Shown: piece by piece, positions 27,202 through 36,339 of the stretch
Position numbering within the stretch: position 1 is the stretch's first letter
Layout of the letters: each line of letters starts with the position of its first letter
The notes under the pieces: generated by a model
What the model was told of the DNA's origin: nothing
Databases searched by the model: none
Seen by the model: the letters and a program-made list of their open reading frames with translations, nothing else
Translations under genes and position numbers: made by a program
Source: Comamonadaceae bacterium CG12_big_fil_rev_8_21_14_0_65_59_15
Lineage (GTDB): Bacteria > Pseudomonadota > Gammaproteobacteria > Burkholderiales > Burkholderiaceae_C
NCBI GenBank assembly: GCA_002786915.1
Contig: PCUV01000020.1
Coordinates: 1-59,159 of the forward strand
Length of the DNA stretch: 59,159 bases
Direction of reading: 5' to 3'

Positions 27202-28200
27202 TCACCCCAGCTCATCCATCAACGCCAGCATCAAAGCCACCCTGGCCTTGACCGGGGACATGCCTTGGGAATCGGCAAATTCGGCGTCGGGCCGCGACAA
27301 CACGCGCCCCGTGGCGCAGCGGGTAGCACGCACCACCCGTACCCCGACCTGAACCGCGCGGCGCAAGGCCGCTTCCAGTTCCACGTGCAGGGTGCCGTTA
27401 CCCGTGCCAGCCACCACCAGGCCACGCACTGGCGGCTCGCCAGGGGTGGTTCGCAACAGCGCATCGACCAGCGCACCGCTCACACCGGCGTAATTCATGA
27501 TCACCTCCACGCGCGGCCAATCTTCACCATTTGCTATCTTTCCAATAGCTTCTTGCGCTTGATCAACCTGGGATAGAGGCCAATTTCTTAACAAACGTAC
27601 ATGGCCTTCTTCCACGTAGGCTAGCGGTCCGGCGTCGCCAGAGGTGAACGCGTCCAGCCGGTAGGTATGCGTTTTTTGCACCTCCAGCGCTCCGTGCACC
27701 GTGCCCGCGCACACCGCCATCACACCCTGCGCGCCGGGGGTTAGCACTAGCGCCATCGCGTCCAGCAGGTTCTGCGGGCCGTCCGGGCTCTGGCTGGAAG
27801 CCGGGCGCATGGCACAGGTCAGCACCACCGGTTTGGCGTTGAGCAAGTCGGCCGACAGCACTGCGTGCAAAAAATACGCGGTTTCTTCCAGCGTGTCGGT
27901 GCCGTGGGTGATCACCACACCGGCCACCTGCGGCTGCGCCAGATGATGCGCCACGCGCTGCGCCAGCGCCAGCCAGATGTCAAAACGCATGTCTTTGCTG
28001 TCGATCTGCGCCACCTGCTCACACTCCAGCGCGTGACCCTGCAACACGCACGCCAAGCCCGGCACGGCTGCCAGCAACTGTGCCACACCCACCTGTGCGG
28101 CGGTGTAGCCAATGTTGTCGGTGGCAGTGCCAGCCGTACCGGCAATGGTGCCCCCGGTGCCCAGAACCACCACTTTTTTTGCATTTTTTACAGAATTCAC
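27202..28200 (-). CDS. Asparaginase
   Basis: About 332 residues. [15 protein letters not shown] carries the first catalytic Thr and [17 protein letters not shown] the second Thr-Asp pair; [20 protein letters not shown] is the conserved following block. It hydrolyses asparagine to aspartate and ammonia. There is no signal peptide, so it is cytoplasmic. I favour GTG 28200, with AAAGA about 6 bases upstream; TTG 28206 is the alternative. The loop [19 protein letters not shown] is encoded by a copy of the 37-nt dispersed repeat. It is divergent from lexA. Confidence 0.92.
   Translation of the reverse strand: MNSVKNAKKVVVLGTGGTIAGTAGTATDNIGYTAAQVGVAQLLAAVPGLACVLQGHALECEQVAQIDSKDMRFDIWLALAQRVAHHLAQPQVAGVVITHGTDTLEETAYFLHAVLSADLLNAKPVVLTCAMRPASSQSPDGPQNLLDAMALVLTPGAQGVMAVCAGTVHGALEVQKTHTYRLDAFTSGDAGPLAYVEEGHVRLLRNWPLSQVDQAQEAIGKIANGEDWPRVEVIMNYAGVSGALVDALLRTTPGEPPVRGLVVAGTGNGTLHVELEAALRRAVQVGVRVVRATRCATGRVLSRPDAEFADSQGMSPVKARVALMLALMDELG
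27544..27580 (+). repeat. 37-nt dispersed repeat, copy 4 (inside the asparaginase gene, antisense)
   Basis: Begins AATAGCT, has GCGCTTG at 12-18 and GGGATAGAGGC at 27-37, with GCTAT upstream as the mirrored half. In the asparaginase frame it encodes [12 protein letters not shown], in the same reading frame as the copy in etfA. Confidence 0.7.
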
Positions 28201-28236
28201 TTGCAATCTTTCAAAAGCTGGTTAAAAATACAGTTA

Positions 28237-28252
28237 CTGGATACGAAAACAG
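28237..28252. promoter_or_regulatory. lexA: LexA box (SOS operator) upstream of lexA
   Basis: CTGGATACGAAAACAG fits the CTG-N10-CAG SOS box, with one departure (CTGG for CTGT). It lies 62 bases before the lexA ATG in the region shared with the divergent asparaginase gene. Autoregulation of lexA is the usual arrangement. Confidence 0.75.
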
Positions 28253-28314
28253 TGTTTTTTGATCCAGTCACCCGGTTCGTGTTGTGTTGCCCAGTTACCC
28301 CTCTAGGAGTCATC

Positions 28315-28989
28315 ATGTTCAGCCGTCCCAAGCTTACCGATCGCCAGCAACAAATCCTTGATCTTATCCAGAGCGCCATCGCCAGCACCGGCGCGCCACC
28401 CACGCGCGCAGAGATTGCCGCGCAACTGGGCTTCAAGTCGGCCAACGCGGCTGAAGAACACTTGCAAGCGCTGGCGCGCAAAGGCGCTATCGAGCTGGTA
28501 AGCGGCACCTCTCGCGGCATTCGCTTGCGTGGTGACGCCATGCGCTCCATCAATGCCGCGCGCCAGGCAGAATTTGCATCGCCGCTGAGCGCTTTGGCGC
28601 AACTGGGCTTGCCGCTCATTGGCCGGGTGGCGGCGGGCTCACCCATTCTGGCGCAAGAGCACGTGGACCGAACTTATTACGTTGAAAGCAGTTTGTTTGC
28701 GCGCAAACCAGACTATTTGCTGAAAGTGCGTGGCATGTCAATGCGCGACGCAGGCATCATGGACGGCGATTTGCTGGCGGTACAGTCCACGCACGACGCC
28801 AAAAACGGGCAAATCGTGGTGGCACGCCTGGGCGAAGAAGTCACCGTCAAACGGTTCTTGCGCACCCCGCGCTGCATCGAACTGCACCCCGAAAACCCCG
28901 ACTACCAAACCATTGTGGTTGAGCCCGGTGAGCCGTTTGCCATAGAAGGCCTGGCTGTGGGCCTGATCCGCAACACCATGATGATGTAA
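28315..28989 (+). CDS. lexA: LexA repressor (SOS response)
   Basis: 224 residues. The N-terminal winged helix contains [16 protein letters not shown] and [20 protein letters not shown]. The self-cleavage site is Ala-Gly in GRVAAGSPI. The catalytic Ser is in [17 protein letters not shown] and the Lys in [10 protein letters not shown]. The protein represses DNA-repair genes until RecA-stimulated autocleavage. The ribosome binding site TAGGAG precedes ATG 28315 by 7 bases; a much longer in-frame ORF reaches back into the asparaginase gene and is not the real start. Confidence 0.98.
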   Translation: MFSRPKLTDRQQQILDLIQSAIASTGAPPTRAEIAAQLGFKSANAAEEHLQALARKGAIELVSGTSRGIRLRGDAMRSINAARQAEFASPLSALAQLGLPLIGRVAAGSPILAQEHVDRTYYVESSLFARKPDYLLKVRGMSMRDAGIMDGDLLAVQSTHDAKNGQIVVARLGEEVTVKRFLRTPRCIELHPENPDYQTIVVEPGEPFAIEGLAVGLIRNTMMM

Positions 28990-28993
28990 CGCC

Positions 28994-29383
28994 ATGAACA
29001 CCTTGCAACACTCCGCATCTCCTTGGGTCACCCCGCTGTTGGCCCTCTGGCACTGGCTCATGGCCCGGCCAGGGTCAAAGCCACGCGCGGATCAAGCTGG
29101 GGCACACCCTGACGCCGCCCCTGCCTGCCATCCCATGTCGATGAACGCGCGCCGCTTAGACCAGACGCAGACGGCGGCTCGGATAGCTTTGTCGGCTAGC
29201 GCGTCAGCAAGACATCCTGCGTCAAACCATGTTGCGCGCGCCGCACTGCCACTGCGTGTGCTGCAAGTGGTGGAAGCCGGACAAAGCCCTTGTCACGGCG
29301 CACGGCTGCGCATTTCCGGGCGTATGGCCGACGTCTGCGCAGAGCTCGACAGGTTGGCCGCCCGGGAAGCAATGCAGCATTGA
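28994..29383 (+). CDS. Hypothetical protein downstream of lexA
   Basis: 129 residues; the ATG is only 4 bases after the lexA stop, so it could be in the SOS transcript. The last 40 residues (LRVLQVVEAGQSP, then LRISGRMADVCAELDRLAAR) look like the conserved part of a small protein I associate with Comamonadaceae; the first 85 are low-complexity and may not all be translated. No domain is recognised. Note that the frame of the next gene overlaps its end, but that gene's likely start is at 29517. Confidence 0.5.
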   Translation: MNTLQHSASPWVTPLLALWHWLMARPGSKPRADQAGAHPDAAPACHPMSMNARRLDQTQTAARIALSASASARHPASNHVARAALPLRVLQVVEAGQSPCHGARLRISGRMADVCAELDRLAAREAMQH

Positions 29384-29516
29384 CTCGATGTGGTTCGCTC
29401 AGGTCTTTACAAGTCCTAAGCTGCGCACCAGACAATTCCGCGTCATTTTGTTAAAAATTGACACCGTCGCCGCCAGCTACAGCCAAACTTTCCAGCGGGC
29501 AGGCACAATCGGTGGC

Positions 29517-30524
29517 ATGAACATCGTGATTTTGGACGACTACCAAGACGTCGTTCGCAAACTGGCTTGCGCCACCAAGCTTGAACCCTACCAGGCCAGG
29601 GTCTATACCAACACCGTCAAAGGGCTGGGGCAACTGGCCGTCCGGCTGAAAGACGCCGATGTGATCGTGCTCAACCGCGAACGCACGCATCTGCCGCGCG
29701 CTTTGATCGACAAGTTACCTCGCTTGAAGATGATTTCTCAAACCGGTCGCATCGGCCCCCACGTAGACGTGAATGCCTGTACTGAAAAAGGCATCGCCGT
29801 GGCTGAAGGCGCGGGCTCGCCCGTGGCGCCTGCCGAACTCACTTGGACGCTCATGATGGCGGCCATGCGGCGCCTGCCACAGTACATTGGCAACCTCAAG
29901 CACGGCGCATGGCAGCAATCGGGGCTCAAATCCACCAGCATGCCGCCTAATTTTTGTCTGGGCACCACGCTCAAAGGGCGTGTACTGGGCATCTGGGGCT
30001 ATGGGCGTGTTGGTCAACTCGTAGCAGGCTACGGCAAGGCTTTTGGCATGCGTGTCATGGTGTGGGGACGTGCACCTTCGCTAGAGCGCACCATCCTGGA
30101 CGGCTTTGAAGTGACTGGCTCGCGCGAGGAGCTGTTTGAACAATCTGACGTACTCTCTTTGCATCTTCGACTGAATGAAGAAACCCATGGCATCGTGCAG
30201 CTGGAAGACTTGTCCCGCATGAAACCCAGCGCCTTGCTGGTCAACACCTCGCGCGCTGAGTTGCTGGAGCCAGACGCCCTGTTGGCCGCGCTCAACCGCG
30301 GGCGACCGGGGATGGCGGCCATTGACGTGTATGAATCCGAGCCCATCCTGCAAGGCCATGCCCTGCTTCGTCTGGAAAACTGTGTCTGCACGCCGCACAT
30401 TGGCTACGTGGAGCTCGACAGTTACGAGCTGTACTTTGGCACCGCGTTCGACAACGTGGTGAACTTCATCAAGGGCCACCCCACCAACATCGTCAACCCA
30501 GGTGCCTTGCAGGTGCGGCGTTAA
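29517..30524 (+). CDS. D-2-hydroxyacid dehydrogenase family protein
   Basis: 335 residues. The Rossmann motif GIWGYGRVGQLVAGYGKAFG is central; the catalytic Arg is in LLVNTSRAELLEP, Glu in IDVYESEP and His in CTPHIGYVE. The closest relatives are phosphoglycerate-dehydrogenase-like enzymes; the natural substrate cannot be fixed. ATG 29517 gives the expected MNIVILDDYQD N-terminus; a longer frame overlapping the hypothetical gene is not supported. Confidence 0.93.
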   Translation: MNIVILDDYQDVVRKLACATKLEPYQARVYTNTVKGLGQLAVRLKDADVIVLNRERTHLPRALIDKLPRLKMISQTGRIGPHVDVNACTEKGIAVAEGAGSPVAPAELTWTLMMAAMRRLPQYIGNLKHGAWQQSGLKSTSMPPNFCLGTTLKGRVLGIWGYGRVGQLVAGYGKAFGMRVMVWGRAPSLERTILDGFEVTGSREELFEQSDVLSLHLRLNEETHGIVQLEDLSRMKPSALLVNTSRAELLEPDALLAALNRGRPGMAAIDVYESEPILQGHALLRLENCVCTPHIGYVELDSYELYFGTAFDNVVNFIKGHPTNIVNPGALQVRR

Positions 30525-30597
30525 CACCGCGCAGGTCAAGACACGCAGGTGACAGTGCAGGCTTAGCATGATGCGTGTTGCGGTTCACAATGGGCGC

Positions 30598-31317
30598 ATG
30601 AGCGAGCCGATTTTGACCCTTGAAGAGCGTGCGTCCATCAACGCCGGGCGTTGGTTTTCCGGCCTGTCGCCGTCGCTACGCCATGACATCTTGCGCTGCG
30701 CCTACGTGCGCCGCTACCAAGACGGGGATTTGATCGCTGCGCGTGGCGAACAGCCGCAAGAGTGGATTGCCTGTGCCAAAGGCGCGGTGCGCGTGAGCTC
30801 CACCGCCATTTCTGGCAAACAAATCACCCTGACCTATGTAGAGCCAGGCATCTGGTTTGGTGACGTGGCCATTTTTGACGGCGACCGCCGTACGCACGAC
30901 GCGTACGCGCACGGCGACACCACCGTGCTATGCGTGGCGCGTGCTGATTTCACCAAAATCCTGGCGCAACACAACGAACTGTATGAGGCGCTGTTGCGCC
31001 TGCACGCGCGGCGCATTCGCCAGCTCTACGGCTTGGTGGAAGACCTCAACACCCTACCCCTGCGCGCGCGCCTGGCCAAACAACTGCTGCACCTGGCGCG
31101 GTCATATGGCGTACCGTCGCTGAGCGACCCGGCCGAGGTGCGCATCGGCCTGCAACTGGCGCAAGAAGAACTGGCCCAGTTGCTTGGCGCCTCGCGCCAA
31201 CGCGTCAACCAGGAGCTCAAGGCCCTGGAACGCGAAGAAACCATCCGCATTGAATTGGGCGGCGTGGTGATCCGCAGCCGAGTGGCGCTGATGCGCATCG
31301 TGGAAGCCGACCATTAG
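30598..31317 (+). CDS. Crp/Fnr family transcriptional regulator
   Basis: 239 residues. A cyclic-nucleotide-binding-type beta roll spans about residues 20-130 (YQDGDLIAARGEQPQEWIAC, then GIWFGDVAIFDGDRR). A C-terminal helix-turn-helix follows (LAQEELAQLLGASRQRVNQE). There is no Fnr-type cysteine cluster. The ligand is unknown. It is followed after 40 bases by the phosphotransferase and acyl-CoA dehydrogenase genes, which it may control. ATG 30598 (MSEPILTLEE) is preferred to one 30 bases earlier. Confidence 0.9.
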   Translation: MSEPILTLEERASINAGRWFSGLSPSLRHDILRCAYVRRYQDGDLIAARGEQPQEWIACAKGAVRVSSTAISGKQITLTYVEPGIWFGDVAIFDGDRRTHDAYAHGDTTVLCVARADFTKILAQHNELYEALLRLHARRIRQLYGLVEDLNTLPLRARLAKQLLHLARSYGVPSLSDPAEVRIGLQLAQEELAQLLGASRQRVNQELKALEREETIRIELGGVVIRSRVALMRIVEADH

Positions 31318-31357
31318 CAGCCGATCATGAACCCTTGTTTGAAATTATCTTGAACCC

Positions 31358-32443
31358 ATGAGCCAACAAGAAGACAACAGCGGCACACGCGCCATTCCCC
31401 CCAGCCAGGCGTTTGACCAGAACGCGCTTGAACAGTGGTTGGCGCAGCATCTGGACGGGTTCGCCGGGCCGCTGACGATTGAGTCGTTCAAGGGCGGGCA
31501 AAGCAATCCCACCTACAAGCTGATCACGCCAAGCCAAACCTACGTGCTGCGCTCCAAGCCGGCACCGGTGGCCAAACTGTTGCCGTCGGCGCACGCCATC
31601 GAGCGCGAATTTACCGTGATGCGCGCGCTGGCCGACACCGACGTGCCCGTGCCAAACATGCTGTGCCTGTGCAATGACGAATCGGTGATCGGGCGCGCGT
31701 TTTACATCATGAGCTTTGTGGGCGGACGCATTTACTGGGACCAGTCTCTGCCCGACCTGACGCAGGCGCAACGCGGCGAACTCTACGACGAGATGAACCG
31801 CGTCATCGCCGCGCTGCATTCGGTCAAACCCGCGCAGGTGGGGCTGGCCAATTACGGCAAACCGGGCAACTATTTTGAACGCCAGATTGGCCGCTGGAGC
31901 AAGCAGTATGTGGCCTCCATCACCGAGCCCATTGTCGAAATGGACCGCCTGATGGACTGGCTCCCGGCACACATACCCGCCATGGCGCGCGACGAATCCA
32001 TGGTGAGCGTGGTGCACGGCGACTACCGTATGGACAACCTGGTGTTTCACCCCACCGAGTCGCGCGTGCTGGCAGTACTCGACTGGGAGCTGTCCACGCT
32101 GGGGCATCCGTTGGCCGATTTCAGCTACCACTGCATGGCCTGGCACATTCCACCTGGTGCGTTTCGCGGCATTGGCGGGCTGGACTGGGCCGCGCTGGGC
32201 ATTCCGGGCGAGGCCGATTACATCCAGCGTTATTGCACCCGTACCGGCTTGGTGACGCCTGAACAACTGGCTGGTGAGTGGTCGTTTTACCTGGCCTATA
32301 ACCTGTTTCGCATCGCCGCCATTTTGCAAGGCATTGGCAAGCGTGCGCAGACCGGCACGGCCGCCAACGCACAAGCCCTGCGCGCGGCAGCCGGAGCCAA
32401 ACCGCTGGCACAACTGGCGTGGCAGTTTGCCCAACGTGCGTAA
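31358..32443 (+). CDS. Phosphotransferase family protein (APH/ACAD10-like)
   Basis: 361 residues with a protein-kinase-like fold. FKGGQSNPTYKL is the glycine-loop region, SVVHGDYRMDNLVFHP the catalytic loop with its Asp, and AVLDWELSTLGHPLADFSYH the metal-binding segment. This is the aminoglycoside-phosphotransferase-like domain found fused to or next to acyl-CoA dehydrogenases (ACAD10/11). Here the dehydrogenase gene follows on the same strand, so a joint role in breaking down hydroxy-acyl-CoAs, with phosphorylation then elimination, is likely. Confidence 0.9.
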   Translation: MSQQEDNSGTRAIPPSQAFDQNALEQWLAQHLDGFAGPLTIESFKGGQSNPTYKLITPSQTYVLRSKPAPVAKLLPSAHAIEREFTVMRALADTDVPVPNMLCLCNDESVIGRAFYIMSFVGGRIYWDQSLPDLTQAQRGELYDEMNRVIAALHSVKPAQVGLANYGKPGNYFERQIGRWSKQYVASITEPIVEMDRLMDWLPAHIPAMARDESMVSVVHGDYRMDNLVFHPTESRVLAVLDWELSTLGHPLADFSYHCMAWHIPPGAFRGIGGLDWAALGIPGEADYIQRYCTRTGLVTPEQLAGEWSFYLAYNLFRIAAILQGIGKRAQTGTAANAQALRAAAGAKPLAQLAWQFAQRA

Positions 32444-32536
32444 GCGTAGCGCCATGGTGCAAGCCCCACGCCACTGCATGCAAGCCGCATTCTGGGTCGG
32501 CACTGCACCCGGTAGTTACTGTCATTAGAGTATTTC

Positions 32537-32573
32537 TATAGCATCTAGCGCAGGCCAGTAAAGGGCTAGAGGC
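32537..32573 (+). repeat. 37-nt dispersed repeat, copy 5
   Basis: Begins TATAGCA, has GCGCAGG at 12-18 and GGGCTAGAGGC at 27-37, followed by a run of T. Intergenic, between the phosphotransferase and acyl-CoA dehydrogenase genes. Confidence 0.65.
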
Positions 32574-32624
32574 ATTTTTTTATCAATTTATTTACCCGAC
32601 CCTTCCTACCTAAAAGAGGCCACC

Positions 32625-33875
32625 ATGGACTTTGACTACTCCCCCAAAACCAAAGAACTGCAAGCCAAGCTGCTGCACTTCATGGACGACTACATCTACC
32701 CGGCAGAGGGCGCGCACCACGCTGAGGTCGAGGCCAACACGGCCGCGGGCAAGCGATGGACGCCACTGCAAACCATCGAAACCCTCAAGCTCAAGGCACA
32801 AGAACAAGGCCTGTGGAACCTCTTTTACCCGGTGGACAGCGCGCAAGCCGGTGGCATCGATGCGGGTGCCGGCCTGACCAACCAGGAATACGCGCCGCTG
32901 GCCGAAATCATGGGCCGCGTACTCTGGAGCAGCGAGGTCTTCAATTGCTCGGCGCCCGATACCGGCAACATGGAAACCATTGCACGCTACGGCTCGTTGC
33001 AGCACAAGCAACAATGGCTCAAACCCTTGCTTGAAGGCAAGCTGCGCTCGGCGTTTTCCATGACCGAGCCGGCGGTGGCCAGCAGCGACGCGACCAACGT
33101 GGAAACGCGTATTGAGCGCGACGGTGACAGCTACGTCATCAACGGCCGCAAGTGGTGGATTAGCGGCGCTGGCGACCCGCGCTGCGCGGTGCATATCGTG
33201 ATGGGCAAAACCAACCCCGAAGCCGAGCGCCATGTGCAGCAAAGCATGATTCTGGTGCCGTCCAACGCACCGGGCGTGACGGTGCTGCGACCCCTGAACG
33301 TGATGGGCTACGACGACGCACCGCACGGCCACATGGAAATTGCTTACAAAAATGTGCGCGTACCGGCCGACAGCATTTTGCTGGGCGAAGGCCGGGGCTT
33401 TGAAATTGCGCAGGGTCGCCTTGGTCCCGGGCGCATCCACCACTGTATGCGACTGATCGGCCTAGCCGAGCGCGCGCTGGAGCTGATGTGCAAACGCACC
33501 AGCAGCCGCGTGGCGTTTGGCAAACCCATCGCAGCCCAAACCGTGACGCAAGAGCGCATTGCCGAAGCGCGCTGCAAGATCGACATGGCGCGCCTGCTCA
33601 CGCTCAAGGCAGCGTGGATGATGGACATCGCCGGCAACAAGTTTGCGCGCAACGAAATCGCCATGATCAAGGTGGTGGCCCCCAGCATGGCCTGCCAGGT
33701 GATCGACTGGGCCATGCAAGCGTTTGGCGGCGCTGGGATGTGCGACGACTTTCCGCTGGCCTACTACTACGCCAGCGCGCGTACGCTGCGCTTTGCCGAC
33801 GGACCAGACGAAGTGCACCGCAACGCGATTGCCAAACAAGAGCTACGCAAATACGCCAGCGCCCACCCGAAATAA
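32625..33875 (+). CDS. Acyl-CoA dehydrogenase (ACAD10/11-like)
   Basis: 416 residues. [20 protein letters not shown] is the substrate/FAD signature, [20 protein letters not shown] the beta domain, and [20 protein letters not shown] with [17 protein letters not shown] the C-terminal helical part. The subfamily differs clearly from the 596-residue enzyme at 11312. A ribosome binding site, AAAGAGG, precedes the ATG. Together with the phosphotransferase it forms a likely fatty-acid side pathway. It converges on the HD-GYP gene with 22 bases between the stops. Confidence 0.95.
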   Translation: MDFDYSPKTKELQAKLLHFMDDYIYPAEGAHHAEVEANTAAGKRWTPLQTIETLKLKAQEQGLWNLFYPVDSAQAGGIDAGAGLTNQEYAPLAEIMGRVLWSSEVFNCSAPDTGNMETIARYGSLQHKQQWLKPLLEGKLRSAFSMTEPAVASSDATNVETRIERDGDSYVINGRKWWISGAGDPRCAVHIVMGKTNPEAERHVQQSMILVPSNAPGVTVLRPLNVMGYDDAPHGHMEIAYKNVRVPADSILLGEGRGFEIAQGRLGPGRIHHCMRLIGLAERALELMCKRTSSRVAFGKPIAAQTVTQERIAEARCKIDMARLLTLKAAWMMDIAGNKFARNEIAMIKVVAPSMACQVIDWAMQAFGGAGMCDDFPLAYYYASARTLRFADGPDEVHRNAIAKQELRKYASAHPK

Positions 33876-33897
33876 AGCGGTAAAAGAGCTGGGCCGG

Positions 33898-35121
33898 TCA
33901 GCGGTTCAGTTCAGGCAAGCCCGACCACAATTCATTCAGGTCGGCAAAATTCCAGGCGTCAGGGTCTTCGCGGTTCGCAATACGGTCGCTGGTAGAAGGC
34001 AGCGACAAATCCAGCACCAGCGGCATGATGCGCATATTGGACTTGGTCGAAAAAAACACCTTTACCAACGGCGTGGTGAGGGACTTGGGCGTTTGCTCAG
34101 TCACCACGCCAATGCGCCCGGACATCATGCGTACCAAAGAACCCACCGGGTAGATGCCGATGCTTTTGACGAACGCCTGAAACACGCGTGGGTCAAAATG
34201 GCCTTTCCATTCGGCCATGCGGCGCAACGACTCAGCCGGGTCCCAGCCGACCTTGTACGGCCGGTTGGAGGTGATGGCGTCATACACGTCGCACACCGCA
34301 CCCATCTTGGCGTGCAGGCTGATATGGTCACCCCTGAGGCGTTCCGGGTAACCCGATCCATCCATTTTTTCGTGATGGTGCAACACCACGTCAAGCGACA
34401 CCGCATCCACGCCCGGGCTGGCCGCAAGCATCTTGTAGCCTTCGGTAGGGTGGGTTTTCATGATGTCGAATTCAGCGTCGGTCAGCTTGCCCGGTTTGTT
34501 GAGCACCTCGGTGGGCATGGCCACCTTGCCCAGGTCGTGCAACAAGCCTGCCACACCCAACTGCCGCGCCTGGTCTTCATCCAGCTGAAGCTGTTTGGCC
34601 AACGCCACCATCATGGCGCACACCGCCACCGAATGCATGTAGGTGTAATCGTCGGCCGTTTTAAGCCGCGCCAGGCTGATGATGGCACCCGGGTTACGCG
34701 CAACCGAATCAGAAATATCTTCTACCAACTGTTTGGCACCCCCCACATCCACCGCGTTGCCCATGCGCACTTCTTCAAACATCGACACCACCGCAGCCTT
34801 GGCGGTCTGGCAGATGCGTGCAGCGCGTGCCACCTCTTCTGCAGCGGGTATCTGTTTGATGGGTTGGCGTACCGCGCGTGGCGGGTGTGCTGGTGCTGCT
34901 TCGGGGACCTGTTCAACCGCAACCTCGCCAGCCACTACGTCCGCGCCCTTGCAGCAATCAATCCAGACCTGGGTGATTTTGCTGGCAAGAATCAGATCGA
35001 TGTCATTGGGGTCTTTGATGACAAAACCATTGCGCCAGAACGGATGATCCATCCAGGAACCACAAAATTCCTTCAGGTGCATCCCCACCCGCAACTGCTG
35101 AACTTGAATACGTTTAAGCAT
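33898..35121 (-). CDS. HD-GYP domain c-di-GMP phosphodiesterase with N-terminal DUF3391
   Basis: 407 residues from ATG 35121 (MLKRIQVQQLRVGMHL). The N-terminal DUF3391 region (about 1-130) precedes an HD-GYP domain: YMHSVAVCAMMVALAKQL, GVAGLLHDLGKVAMP (HD), KTHPTEGYKML, VLHHHEKMDGSGYPERL (the GYP-type motif) and CDVYDAITSNRPYK. All expected metal ligands seem present, so hydrolysis of c-di-GMP in the cytoplasm is predicted. It is the last gene of the minus-strand MSHA run, 33 bases after mshN, while MshE of the same locus has a c-di-GMP-binding domain. Confidence 0.93.
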   Translation of the reverse strand: MLKRIQVQQLRVGMHLKEFCGSWMDHPFWRNGFVIKDPNDIDLILASKITQVWIDCCKGADVVAGEVAVEQVPEAAPAHPPRAVRQPIKQIPAAEEVARAARICQTAKAAVVSMFEEVRMGNAVDVGGAKQLVEDISDSVARNPGAIISLARLKTADDYTYMHSVAVCAMMVALAKQLQLDEDQARQLGVAGLLHDLGKVAMPTEVLNKPGKLTDAEFDIMKTHPTEGYKMLAASPGVDAVSLDVVLHHHEKMDGSGYPERLRGDHISLHAKMGAVCDVYDAITSNRPYKVGWDPAESLRRMAEWKGHFDPRVFQAFVKSIGIYPVGSLVRMMSGRIGVVTEQTPKSLTTPLVKVFFSTKSNMRIMPLVLDLSLPSTSDRIANREDPDAWNFADLNELWSGLPELNR

Positions 35122-35154
35122 AAAAATAACCGATATCGGGAGTTGGGGCACCCG

Positions 35155-36339
35155 TCACGGTGCGCGCAGATTCACTCCCAGCTGATGCAGGTAGTTTGCC
35201 ACATCCACTGGAAAATAACCGGCGTCAGCAGCCTGCTGGGCCAAGTCAGCGGCAGCTGCCGTTTGACCCTGCGCCGCCAGCGACACCGCTGCCCCCAACA
35301 ACCAGCGCGCCTGGCCCGGTCTCAATGCCAGTGCTTGCCGATATGCGGACACCGCCTGCGGGTGCAAACCCAAGCGCTGCGCGGTATGACCGCGCAGCGC
35401 CCAGATGTCGGGAACCTGACTCAGACGTGGCTCCAAGCGCACCAACAGCGCCAGTGCGTCGGCGGCGTGGCCTTGCGCCGACACCATGCGCACGTATTCG
35501 CGAGCGGCCGCCGCCAATTGCACACTATCAGCTTCAGGGCTGTGCTCAAGCCGCGCCATGATGCCACGCACCAGCTCCAACGCCCCAGCCTGATTGCCCT
35601 GCCGCCACCATGCCTGCGCCTGTGCCAACGCCTCTTGCGTCATTGGCTTCAGCGACGGTGCTGTGGCTGGTGTGGCTGGTGTGGCTGGTGTGTTGTTTGG
35701 CAACGCTAACGACTTTGCGACCATGGTCGCCTTCAATTGAACAGGCTCTGACGCTTCTGCGCTCAAACGGGAATCGACTACAGCCGCCGTCAACGCCGTC
35801 GGCACTGCCCGATTAGCTTGGGCTGGTGCTTTTGACCGCGCTACCGGCGCCAAGCTGGAACTTGCGACGGATGCTGTCGGTAGCGCGCTTTGGGGCGCTG
35901 GCAATAGGTTGCGTGCCGATAACACATCCGTGGAGCGTAAACCAAGGGATGCCGGTGCCGGTGCCGGTGCCGATGCTGATACCGGTGCTGATACCAGTGT
36001 CGGTGCCGGTGTCGGTGTAGCTGACCCAGGTAAAACTTCGGCCACCGGTATCTGCACGTTCGGTAAAAGTTGCGCAGCGACAGGCATCTTGGCCCTGCCC
36101 GGTGGCACTGCGGGCTGATCATTGAACAGCCAACGCCAGCTCAGAAAACTGGCCAATGCCAGCACTGCCAGCAGTACCGACAGCAGCCAGTACCAATGCA
36201 ACCGACGGCTGCGCTGCACACCGCCAGCAGAGCTTGCTGCGCCATGCCCCAGTACGCTCACGCCGGCAATAACACCGTTGGAGCGTGGCACGGACTGGCG
36301 TTGATCCAAATCACGCAATACCTTGTTGATCACACTCAT
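35155..36339 (-). CDS. mshN: MSHA biogenesis protein MshN (TPR protein)
   Basis: 394 residues. The N-terminus MSVINKVLRDLDQRQ is the characteristic MshN start. A transmembrane helix lies near residues 48-68 (WYWLLSVLLAVLALASFLSW), followed by a Pro/Ala/Ser-rich stretch and TPR-like helices from about residue 235 to the end. It is an inner-membrane scaffold of the pilus machine. The start overlaps the mshM stop by 4 bases. The linker includes short Pro-Ala-Thr and Ser-Ala-Pro repeats. Confidence 0.88.
   Translation of the reverse strand: MSVINKVLRDLDQRQSVPRSNGVIAGVSVLGHGAASSAGGVQRSRRLHWYWLLSVLLAVLALASFLSWRWLFNDQPAVPPGRAKMPVAAQLLPNVQIPVAEVLPGSATPTPAPTLVSAPVSASAPAPAPASLGLRSTDVLSARNLLPAPQSALPTASVASSSLAPVARSKAPAQANRAVPTALTAAVVDSRLSAEASEPVQLKATMVAKSLALPNNTPATPATPATAPSLKPMTQEALAQAQAWWRQGNQAGALELVRGIMARLEHSPEADSVQLAAAAREYVRMVSAQGHAADALALLVRLEPRLSQVPDIWALRGHTAQRLGLHPQAVSAYRQALALRPGQARWLLGAAVSLAAQGQTAAAADLAQQAADAGYFPVDVANYLHQLGVNLRAP

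Noticed and set aside
29458..29486. Sigma-70 promoter before the hydroxyacid dehydrogenase gene (TTGACA)
   Set aside because: The -35 box is perfect, but no acceptable -10 box occurs at 16-18 bases.
33724..35709. 661-residue plus-strand frame across the HD-GYP and mshN genes
   Set aside because: It runs antisense through two firm genes, is His/Arg/Gln-rich and shows no family motif.
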